This document shows positions 21,414-30,241 of a DNA stretch of 38,295 nt, piece by piece. Below the pieces are notes generated by a model that was not told the DNA's origin, made no database searches, and saw only the letters and a list, made by a program, of their open reading frames with translations. How positions within the stretch are numbered: the first letter of the stretch is position 1; every line of letters begins with the position of its first letter. This DNA comes from Coemansia sp. RSA 1804 (taxonomy: Eukaryota; Kickxellomycota; Kickxellomycetes; Kickxellales; Kickxellaceae), in the NCBI GenBank assembly GCA_027578815.1, contig JANBTH010000088.1, positions 1 through 38,295 on the forward strand. The letters run 5' to 3'. Made by a program: the position numbers and the translations under genes.

Positions 21414-21717
21414 TAGCTATTACTGTATTTGCTATAAACCCTTTTTGACATTTTTCAATTGGTGTGTGAATACACTTTTTGTTTTGCTAAACAGAATGCC
21501 TTGGTGTTGGAAAACAGGTGGAAAATAATCTAGATTGGGTGAATTCAGCTAGAATAATGGTTATAATCGTTAGCTGTTAAATTAGTAGCTTTCTCATTTT
21601 GTTGGAAAAATACATTTGCAGAATAGAATAGCGTTAAACTGAGCATAAAAAGATCAAATTTTCTCTTAGACGTCAGACTAAATTCAATTAGATAAAGTCT
21701 GGAGCTAAAATTGCCAA
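21414..21717. other. Convergent 3' flank of MATE and aldo-keto reductase genes
   Basis: An AT-rich spacer between two stop codons, expected to hold both polyadenylation sites. GACGTCAG at 21669-21676 resembles a CRE core but lies between converging genes, so a promoter role is unlikely. Confidence 0.4.
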
Positions 21718-22737
21718 CTAGCTATAAACAATGACTCGGTAGCGCTCCCCCTGTATGTTGGCGTTGTCAATAAGATTCCTTAGCTCCTCGAGCATGTTGT
21801 CAGACAGCTTGATCTGACCCGCAGCAACGTTCTCTTCTAGATACTTTAACTTTTTGGTACCAGGAATAACAATCATATTCTTTTCTTGAGCAAGCAGCCA
21901 TGCAAGACCAAGCTGCCCCGACTTGCAACCATGCTTTTTTGCCATGGATTCCATTGCGTCTACAAGCTTCAGATTGTTCTCAAAGTGTTCAGGCTTGAAG
22001 CGTGGATTGGTGCGGCGCCAGTCATTTTCTGGAAGATCGTCAACGCTGCGGATCTGGCCAGTTAGGAAGCCGCGCCCGAGAGGTGAGTAAGCAACAATGG
22101 TGACTCCAAGCTCGCGACAGGTGTCAAGTATTCCGTTTGTCTCGATATGGGTGGACCACGCGCTGTACTCCATCTGGACTGCGGCAATAGGATGGATCTT
22201 GTGTGCACGACGCAGCTCCTCGGGTGTGCATTCAGACAAGCCAATATAGCGCACCTTTCCCTCCTTGACCAGCTCAGCCATAACTGAAACAGTTTCTTCA
22301 ATCGGTGTGGCTGGATCCATACGGTGCATGTAGTACAGATCAATGTGATTGGTTCCCAGACGCTCAAGACTGTTCTCAATGCACTTGCGCACATACTCGG
22401 GTTTGCCACTGACACCGGTGACGCGGCCAAAAGAGGACTCCTTTTCGCCCGGAAGCGGATCGCGGAAGGACACGCCAAACTTGGTGCACAGGAACACCTC
22501 GTCGCGACGGTCCTTCAGGACTCGTCCAAGAAGCCTTTCGTTGAGCCCAAAGCCGTAGATGTTTGAGGTGTCCCAGAACGTGCACCCAATGTCGATTGCG
22601 TGGTTGAGAACCTTGACCGATTCCTCATCGTCGCCTACTCCGTAAGCACACGACATGCCCATGGTGCCCAGGCCAATGCGCGGCACACGCGTCTTGTTTC
22701 CAGGAACACCGAACTCAATGGTAGGAATGGCAGACAT
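21718..22737 (-). CDS. Aldo-keto reductase (AKR superfamily)
   Basis: A 339-residue NAD(P)H-dependent oxidoreductase with a TIM-barrel fold, reducing aldehydes or ketones to alcohols in the cytosol. The catalytic tetrad is visible: D56 and Y61 in FWDTSNIYG, K86 in LCTKFG, and H138 in YYMHRMD. The later strands QMEYSAWS, VAYSPLGRGFLTG and the cofactor-binding IPGTKKLKYLEEN are standard for the AKR13/YakC-like group of fungal reductases. Length is normal and the gene is intronless. It lies next to five transporters and could detoxify reactive carbonyls, but that link is positional only. Confidence 0.95.
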   Translation of the reverse strand: MSAIPTIEFGVPGNKTRVPRIGLGTMGMSCAYGVGDDEESVKVLNHAIDIGCTFWDTSNIYGFGLNERLLGRVLKDRRDEVFLCTKFGVSFRDPLPGEKESSFGRVTGVSGKPEYVRKCIENSLERLGTNHIDLYYMHRMDPATPIEETVSVMAELVKEGKVRYIGLSECTPEELRRAHKIHPIAAVQMEYSAWSTHIETNGILDTCRELGVTIVAYSPLGRGFLTGQIRSVDDLPENDWRRTNPRFKPEHFENNLKLVDAMESMAKKHGCKSGQLGLAWLLAQEKNMIVIPGTKKLKYLEENVAAGQIKLSDNMLEELRNLIDNANIQGERYRVIVYS

Positions 22738-23872
22738 CCTTTATATGTTGCTTTGACTGGGAGTAAATAGAACTTTAGATAAAAATGTTTTTGATGTACA
22801 AGCAAAAGTACTCTTGTTTTTGGTGCTGGGTCTGAATCTATCGAGTATTTTGAAAAAGTAAAAAAGCACTTTCTTGTTGGCTGTATTTATATTGAATGAA
22901 ATCTGGTCGCTACCTCGCCAAGAAAATAGGAAAAGTTCTATTAAAAGTACACATTTTTACTATGTTTTACTAGAGAACCTCCCTGTTTTGACGTATACGT
23001 GTTCATATTTCACGGCAATCCCGGGTTTAGTTCGGGATCCGACGTCCATTGAACTAGAAGAAGCCATTGTTCGCATTTATTGTGGTGCTCCGTCTCCTGC
23101 CCCTACCTCCGAATCTCCCTGTATGCCTCTTCTACAGATTGCTTGCTAAAAGCCGGTGACCGCAGCAGTTATTTATGTTCCATGCGAAAGTGTAGAACAG
23201 AGATGAAATAGTCTTGTTTCCAGAAGCAGTATTGGTAATATACAGGATTTAAAGTTTGGAAAAATGCTATTATATCATATCAAACTTCTTGGCTGCATGT
23301 GCCTGGCGAATCAGGTGACGATATCCTGAGTAAGGTGTGGATAGAGTGAGGAAAAACAACGTGCAGTGCGGGAAAACATCGGCTTTACAATGCCAATAAC
23401 AATAACAATAGATCAGGAAACAATAATCAGGATTATGCTGATGGATTAATACCAGAGTAACATTGAGATCAAGAAAAAGCACGAAAAAGCCACATGAGAA
23501 ACCAAAAAAACGTTGCACATTTTCTTTTGTTTACTTTAACGAACACTGAAGGAAGGAAGCACTGTGATTGGTTCCTGTCCAAAGACAAACGTAAACAATG
23601 ATTTACATATTTTTTTTGAATACCAGCTCCCAATTGTTGGCAACAAAAAAAATAACAACAATGAAGGATTGGAAGGGGGGGGAAAAGGAAGGTGGGGACA
23701 GACGAAAAAAAAGTGCAAAGCAGACCTTTTTATTTTTTGTTTACTATTAATTATACTATTCGTTTAAACATATTATTTGAATTAAACTAATTGCAATACG
23801 TTAGCAAGCCAGCAAAAGCACAAATAAACAACCCAGCGCATCCATCCGGTGAAGTGCGATAGTGCGTAGACG
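22738..23872. promoter_or_regulatory. Divergent intergenic region between AKR and coiled-coil genes
   Basis: This 1.1 kb AT-rich region separates two divergent start codons. It contains a perfect 6-base inverted repeat, ATCCCG/CGGGAT, with a 9-base loop near 23019-23039, and a G-rich run (about 23669-23697). A 91-codon frame at 22874-23149 (plus) starts at TTG and shows no domain. I do not see a tRNA, snRNA or other RNA gene. Confidence 0.4.
23669..23697 (+). other. G-rich tract, possible G-quadruplex
   Basis: A run of eight Gs followed by GG, GG and GGGG groups lies about 175 bases upstream of the coiled-coil gene's start. The spacing allows a two-layer G-quadruplex; a three-layer form would need bulges. 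Confidence 0.4.
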
Positions 23873-26800
23873 ATGGCTAGCTACGCGGGAGGGCGAGACA
23901 TATTCCGGGCAAGTAAGTATGGCGATTCAAGCGAGTAGCACCACACACAGCAAAAAGCCAACTAGTAAGATAAACAAGCGATACTAATCAGAACTTCCTC
24001 CTATTTTCATCTTGCTCGTGTTATTCATGTCCATATCGATAGCCAACACGGATATTCCGCCGGCAGGAACATACAACGTGTACTCGCCAGAGAATCCGTA
24101 CAAGCGGTACGGATTTCTGACGCAGGAGGAGCGATTCAAGGCCGACCGCGCAGCTGACGAGCGAGCAGGCGGCGGATCATCGCTCTCACGGGCCAACAGC
24201 CAGACAACAACAACCTCCTCACGACGCACAGCGGTGGGCAGCTCGGCCACCTCGACCACAATGATGGCCGCGCTGCGTGCGGAGGAAACGCGGTACAAGC
24301 GGGAGGTGGAGCACTACCAGAGGCTGCTGCTCCAGCACCAGCACGACGCGTCGAAGGAGGAGCACCGGCTGGGCGAGAAGATCCGGACGACGGAGGAGAA
24401 GGCCAAGGAGCTGGCTCGCGAGCGCACGCACCTGAAGCAGCGGCTGCTGAAATGCGAGAGCGACCTGCGGAGCAAGGAGCGGGAGCGCGACCTGTTGGCC
24501 GAGCGGCTCGAGAAGCAGCAGTCGCTAGCCACGGCCAGCGGGCCGGCCAACCCGAAGACCGAAAAGGCCCTGCGCGAGCGGTCGGAGGCGGCCACCGCAA
24601 TGTGCGGCAAGCTGAAGGGAGCGTTGGACAAGGCGCGGCAGGTGGCCGAGGACGACCGGCGCAAGATCCGCCAGCTCGAGACGCAGATGCGCAAGCTGGC
24701 GCAGGACCGCGAGTCGCTGGAGACGTACGTCAAGCAGCTGAAGGACCACGACTACCCGCGCCAGCTGCACCGGGCGGAGCGCGAGCTGCGGCGCCAGGAG
24801 GAGCAGCACCGGGAGGCTGTGCGCAAGCTGGATGTGTCGCTGCAGGAGGCCAGGGACCAGGCATCGCGGTACATGAATGAGCTGGGCGAGGCCACGGTGC
24901 ACGCCACGGCGCTGGAGAGCGAGCTGCAGCTGGCCAGGGAGCGCGAGATGGACGCGGCCAACGGCCAGGACAAGCAGCTGGAGGCCGTTGCCTCGCAGCT
25001 GGCTATGACGAAGGCGCGGCTCGGCGAGCTCGAGCGAGTGGCCAAGCAGAAGGGCGACGAGTCCGACCGGATGCTGGCGGCGGCCAACGAGCATATCGAG
25101 GGCCTGACGGGCGAGATCTCGCGGCTCGAGCAGGAGCGCGAGGAGGTGCAGCGCGAGATGCAGGGCCGGATCCGCGATCTGATGGGCGACTACCGCGCGG
25201 CCAAGCGCGAGTTCGAGTCATCCGTCCGCGGCGCCGACGACGAGCGCGCCAGGCGCACGGTGGACACCCAGCTGCGCCTCGACAAGGCCACGAAGGAGGC
25301 CGTTGCGCTGAAGGCCGAGCTGAGCGAGCTGCGCGGGATCCTGCTGAAGAAGGAGATGGCGTGGAAGGACAAGCAGATTGAGCTGGAGGGCGATCTCAAG
25401 GCGGCGGCGTCGGACTTTGAGGCGATGCAGACGCAGCTGGACGACCAGCACAAGCGATTCGACGGCCATTTGCGCATGCTCGATGACAAGGCGCGCAAGA
25501 AGGAGGCTGCGTGGACTGCGGAGCGCACGGGGCTTATTGAGAAGCTGGACGCCGCGCACAAGGACGGATTCAGGCTGCGCGACGAGCTGGACGGGCTGCG
25601 CCGCGACACGGCGCAGGTGAAGGCCGACTGCGACGCCGACCTGAAGCGCATGCGGCGCGAGCTCGACGAGGCTGCCGCGGATGTGGAGGCGAGGGATGCG
25701 CGGTGGGCGAGGGAGCGCGCGGAACTTGCGGCGGCGCACGCGGAGGAGGTGGAGCAGCTGCGCGAGGAGTGCACGGTTCTGGAGCAGCGCATGCAGGACG
25801 ACCGGTTCTCGCTGGAGAACCGGCTGCAGGACGCACTCGACGAGGCCGGCGCGCTTCGCGAGGCCCACGACAGCGAGCTCGGCAAGCTGGCCGACGAGCT
25901 CGACGCGCAGACCCGCGCCGCCGGTGCGCTTGAGACGCAGCTTGCCGAAATCGACGCCAGGCATGCGGCGGAGACCGACGGCCTGCGCATGGCGCTCGAT
26001 GGCGCGCAAAGCGAGACGCAGCGCTCCGTTGCGGCGCTGCAGGACGAGCTGGCCGCCGCCATGCACCGCGCCGACGCCGTCGGCCGGCAAGCCGAGTCCG
26101 AGCACCGCGCGATGGAGGATCTGCGTCTGGAGAACAGCGCGCTCGATGCGCGGGTGCGCGAGCTGGCGGAGGCCAACGAGGAGCTGGCCAGCGACTGCGC
26201 GGGGCTGCAGAGCACCGTGGACAGGCTGAGCGGCGATGCCGAGTATGCGCACGAGGCGCGGGAGGATGCGCTGGCGCACTACGCGCAGCTGCTGCGCGAC
26301 CTCGACCAGAAGCACCGCGCCGAGCGGCGGCAGTGGGACAGCGAGCGCGCTGCCATGGCGGACCGGCTGGACCGTCTGCGCTTCCGCGACGCAATGTACG
26401 CGATCCAGCAGGACTATCTCCTCGAGACCGTCGATGCGAAGGAGGCGGCACGTGCTCACATGGTCCGCGAGGCGCGTGGGCTGTACGATGAGCTGCAGGA
26501 CCAGACGGCCGTTGCGTACGAGTGCGGCGACGCCGGCGCCGAGCTGGCCGACGACCTCGAGCGCGCGCTCGCGATTTCGGCTTCGCGCGATGCCGATGCT
26601 GACGTTGAGGCGCTCGAGACTGAGGTGCGCGCGCTTGCGCAGCACGCCTTTGTCGAGGCTGTCGAGCGCACGCAGGCTGCGCAGTCCGCGCGTGCGCGCG
26701 TTGACGGCGAGCTGCGCGAGCTGCGCCAGATGCGCGCTCACGGCGAGATGGTTGCGGCGGCTGGCGAGATGAGCGCGCAGTATGCCGCCGACCGCGCCCG

Positions 26801-27683
26801 CCTGGAGGACGATCTCGCGCGCGCGCGCACCGATTACCGCGGGCTGCAGGAGCTGGCAGCCGCCAACCGCGCGACATTCGAGCGCCAGCTTGCCGAGCTG
26901 AGGAGCGAGGCGGTTGCCGACGCCCAGCACACGGCCTCAGCCGCCGAGGCCGCTGGCAGAATCGAGGAGCTTGCGGCTGAGAACGCCGCACTGCTCGAGG
27001 AGGCCGCCCGGCTGGAGGACGAGTGCGCTGGGCTTGCGGCGCGGCTGGAGGAGGCTGCCGATGCCGATGCCGCTGCCGATGGCGGCGAGGAGCATGGAGC
27101 GGTGCTTGAGGCCCAGATCGACCGCATGCACCAGGTGCTCGAGCAGTGCGAGGCCGATATGACCGCCCAGGTCGACCAGATCGGCCGGATGCGCCAGTAC
27201 ATTGCCGAGATCGAGAGCGAGCGCGCCATCCTTGCCGAGCAGTCGCAGTTCCAGATCAACTGGCTGCGCGAGAACTACACCATGGCGTACAACGAGCTCG
27301 ACAGCGTGCTCAACAACAACGGCGGCCACACGAATCTCCGCCAGCGCATTCGCTACGTTGAGACGCTGAAGACCCAGATCCTGACGCTGAAGAAGGAGAA
27401 CTTTGAGTGCACCAGAGAGCGCGACCGTCTCAAGCACAGCGTCACGCTGCTGAAGAGCGAACTCGATGCCTACAAGGAGGTCAGCGATGCCGACGCCATG
27501 AGGGCGCGCAGTCGTGTGCGTGGCCTTCCTACGCCCGGTCGCGCCAGAAGAGCCCAGAAGACTGCCGCTGCTTCCAATGCTCACCGGTCTGTGCTGGAGA
27601 AGCGCGGTGCTGCATTGGCTTCCAAGGCCCTGGAGGAGGCGCGCCAGCTCAGCCAGCGCCAGATGGTTGTGGCCGACGACTAG
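23873..27683 (+). CDS. Large coiled-coil protein with HMMR/RHAMM-like C-terminus
   Basis: A 1226-residue, almost entirely alpha-helical protein. I join a short first exon, 23873-23912 (ATGGCTAGCTAC..., 13 codons plus one base), to 24043-27683. The 130-base intron has a GTAAGT donor, TACTAAT at 23982-23988 and acceptor CGATAG. Without it, translation would start at the ATG at 24027, inside that intron. After a short N-terminal segment with PPAGTYNVYSPENP comes a continuous coiled coil from about residue 85 to 1130, rich in Glu, Arg, Ala, Leu and Gln. Near residue 1106 the sequence GHTNLRQRIRYVETLK resembles the conserved C-terminal NTKQKIKHVVKLK block of HMMR/RHAMM, also seen at the end of KIF15. 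HMMR family proteins bind spindle microtubules and poles. The C-terminus is basic. A spindle-pole or other cytoskeletal scaffold is the safest inference; another coiled-coil family is possible. Confidence 0.82.
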
Positions 27684-28223
27684 CCGTTTGCTTATTTTTC
27701 ATTTTTGTTTTGTTTTTCGTTTTCTATTGTTCTTTATATTATTCTTTATTTACCAGCTTGCTGGCCATTGCTGCTCTAGAAATAAGCTCAAGGCGCTAGA
27801 GACAAGAAAGTGGTGAATCGGTTGGATTGCCACGCATTCAGCTTTTATGTTTTTTTTCCTTTCTCCTGCTTGTGCAGCTGTACTACACTTGATGTATGCG
27901 CGTTAAAATAAAACATGTGTCAGTTGAGCCGTAAGAGAGAAAGGAACCCCCGTTTCTTTCCTTCCCCCCCCCCCGTCTTTCTTTCTCTCTCTCTTTTTTA
28001 TAAGCGGTTTCTGTCAACATTGAGCCATTTTTGCTTTACTTCTGTTTTTGTTATTTATTTCTGTACTGTTTCATTATCTTTATATATTCTGTGTACCGCG
28101 TATTCATGCCAGACTAATAGCACCCGCCTCCCCTTCTTAGCATTACTCCTTCATTCAGTGTTCTTGAGGTTGCTGCTGCATATCCAGCGGGCAGCACAAA
28201 TAGTAGGATAGATAGATAGTGAG
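27684..28223. other. Intergenic spacer with pyrimidine-rich tracts
   Basis: This holds the 3' end of the coiled-coil gene and the promoter of the first C48 peptidase gene. AATAAAAC near 27907 is a plausible polyadenylation signal. A C-run (27964-27974) and a CT tract (27976-27999) follow. I see no gene. Confidence 0.45.
27964..27999. repeat. Poly-C and CT microsatellite
   Basis: A run of 11 Cs is followed by a CT-dominated tract. It lies about 225 bases upstream of the first C48 peptidase gene and may be length-variable. Confidence 0.7.
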
Positions 28224-29729
28224 ATGACGGTGGTGACGGACTTTGTGCTGCTTGACTTTGAGAACGCAGAGGTTCGAAGCTCCGACTTTGAGTCGCTGAA
28301 GCCCGAGGGCTGGCTAACCGGCGAGATCATCAACTTCTACTGGACGTTTCTGGAGCGTCGGGAGTTCCACACGGAGCCGTCGGTTCTGTTCCTGGGCACA
28401 TACACCACGTACCGTATTTCCAATGCCGAGAACGCCACGGTCACCGACAATATCTCGGCCCAGCTGTCCGACCAGCTCAACCACCGCCAGATGGTGCTCA
28501 TCCCGCTCAACCACAGAAGCCATTGGTCGCTCCTCGTGTACTGCCGGCTGACGCGTACTTTCTACCACTATGATTCTATTTCAAAACATAATCGCAATTT
28601 TGCTGAGCGCGCTGCTGGCAAGTTCCTTAGGGTGCTGGAGCCCGCGCTCAAGGATGGGTTCTACTTCAAGTCGATGCAGACGCCGCAGCAGAACAACGAT
28701 TACGACTGTGGGATCTACGTTCTGGCTATTGCTGAGGAGCTTGCTCGCCGTTTTATAAACAACAAGAACAAACAGCTGGCAACCGCTAGTAGCAGCAGCA
28801 GCAGTAGTAGTAGGAAGTCTGTGCCAACTGACCTATTACCACCACAGCCAACAGCTACAACCACTACCACTACCACCACCACCACCACAAGACGGTCGCC
28901 AAGGGACAGGCGACATAACGGACGCCGTGATGACTATGTTCGCACCAGCACCTCAACTAATACCAGTACCAGCAACAACAACACTAATAGCAACAGCAGC
29001 AGAGCAAGCGCGCAGGAGCGTTATAGGAGTGCGTACGACAAGCATAGCGGTGCACGCGACTTTTCACACAACGTCACCTCGGCAGCAGCCCCAAGGAACC
29101 ACAACACGCTCAAGCCGTCAATGATGACGGGAGTCGCTGCTTCTGTTTCTTCCCAGAAACGGAACCAGAGCACTCCACCCGTGGCGCGTGTTTCGGCAAC
29201 AACGTCATCATCATCGCGTCCTTCGTTCCCACCATCCACAAACAGCTACAACAATGCTAAGACTCGCTCATCACCGTCGCCGCCGGCTCCTAGTCGCGCA
29301 CTTACAAGCGATCTGCTGATGCCAAAGTTCACACAAGCGTTCTCTGGCTTCCAAACGCCCTTTGCTGCCATGTACAGACGTTCGTCGAGCGAATTTCATA
29401 TGCCTGAGCCATTGTTGAAGGGCGGTGGGAACGATATACTGTCGTTGGATACCCAGCAGCAGCAGAATGACGATGATAGTACTCTTACTGGTGGAGGGGG
29501 CGGAGTATCTTCCTCTGGCAGCCGCTCCTCACGCGACGAGCGGCTGAAGCTTGAGACGCGGCTGATGGAGAAGGCAGGACTGCCCAGGGATTTCTGGCTG
29601 GTTACCGTGGAGGACATCGAGTACCCGCATTGCATGAGACGGAGGATCCGGGCGCTTGTTCTGGAGCTCCAGGAGCAGCAACAGGGCGAGAGGAAAGACA
29701 GAAGAAGGGGGGATAGGATCCACTACTGA
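28224..29729 (+). CDS. C48 cysteine peptidase, SENP8/DEN1-like (deneddylase type)
   Basis: A 501-residue Ulp1/C48 peptidase whose catalytic core (about 1-180) resembles SENP8/DEN1, which removes NEDD8 from cullins and processes its precursor. The core reads GWLTGEIINFYW, then HWSLLVY with H100, FYHYDS with D117, and QQNNDYDCGIYV with oxyanion Q156 and nucleophile C162, a complete active site. SENP8 is normally about 210 residues. Here some 260 residues of low-complexity Ser, Thr, Asn and Gln sequence follow the core. The C-terminal helix region then appears: W458-x5-D464-x2-Y467-P468-x2-M471-R472 and a Leu/Arg-rich helix similar in register to the last SENP8 helix. The gene is intronless. A second C48 peptidase follows on the same strand 512 bases later. 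Confidence 0.9.
   Translation: MTVVTDFVLLDFENAEVRSSDFESLKPEGWLTGEIINFYWTFLERREFHTEPSVLFLGTYTTYRISNAENATVTDNISAQLSDQLNHRQMVLIPLNHRSHWSLLVYCRLTRTFYHYDSISKHNRNFAERAAGKFLRVLEPALKDGFYFKSMQTPQQNNDYDCGIYVLAIAEELARRFINNKNKQLATASSSSSSSSRKSVPTDLLPPQPTATTTTTTTTTTTRRSPRDRRHNGRRDDYVRTSTSTNTSTSNNNTNSNSSRASAQERYRSAYDKHSGARDFSHNVTSAAAPRNHNTLKPSMMTGVAASVSSQKRNQSTPPVARVSATTSSSSRPSFPPSTNSYNNAKTRSSPSPPAPSRALTSDLLMPKFTQAFSGFQTPFAAMYRRSSSEFHMPEPLLKGGGNDILSLDTQQQQNDDDSTLTGGGGGVSSSGSRSSRDERLKLETRLMEKAGLPRDFWLVTVEDIEYPHCMRRRIRALVLELQEQQQGERKDRRRGDRIHY
28788..28889 (+). repeat. Coding trinucleotide repeats (poly-Ser, poly-Thr)
   Basis: AGC/AGT repeats (28788-28813) encode a Ser run, and ACC/ACT repeats (28860-28889) encode a Thr run. 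Both lie inside the low-complexity insert of the SENP8-like peptidase and are likely length-variable. Confidence 0.8.
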
Positions 29730-30241
29730 ATTCATGCCCTACATATGGGTGATTTTGGAAGGCATCGGTGAGGGGAGGAGCCTGGCTTGACCTTTGTTCA
29801 GTTCGTCCATCATCTTTTTTTCCTCGTTCCTCTATTTCTCAAGAAAAGGGGGGGAAAGTGGGGCTATTTTCATTCATGAAATTAATTGAATGTGAGTCTA
29901 GAAGTCTCTTATTTTTTTCCTTCTTGCGTGTCTCCACCACCAGTTTATAATATCATATTTGATTTCATTCTATTGGTTTTTTTCCTTTCCCGTATCATTA
30001 TTACCTAATAGAAAAAGGAAATTGCACAAAAAGGAGGTGTTTGGCGATTGTTATCTTTCCGTCTCCTTTGTTCCAGGGTCCTTTTTCTTTCTTTTTCTTC
30101 TTTCTTTATTTTATATTGCCTTTCTTTTATTCCATACACTTTTGTAATAATACATATTTTTATTCTAAAGTATACTACGGGTTTACAATTTTCTTACCAT
30201 CCATTATCGATTCATTCATTAAGATACAGAAAGGAAAGGCG
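29730..30241. other. Spacer between the two C48 peptidase genes
   Basis: An AT- and pyrimidine-rich stretch with long T-runs (for example 30072-30120) between two same-strand genes. It should hold the terminator of the first and the promoter of the second. No coding signal is seen. Confidence 0.45.

Noticed and set aside
23015..23060. Possible tRNA-like arm (CCCGGGTTTAGTTCGGG)
   Set aside because: Loop length and stem do not match a T-arm, and no D-arm, anticodon arm or acceptor stem is found nearby. No other tRNA B-box was seen on either strand by eye.
22874..23149. 91-codon plus frame with a slightly GC-richer second half
   Set aside because: It starts at TTG, has no family match I can name, and lies in a divergent promoter region.
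25218..26930. 570-codon open frame on the minus strand, with 473- and 341-codon companions
   Set aside because: It is fully antisense to the coiled-coil gene. GC-rich heptad coding leaves stop codons rare in other frames; the products are Arg/Ala/Ser-rich or Leu-rich without domains.
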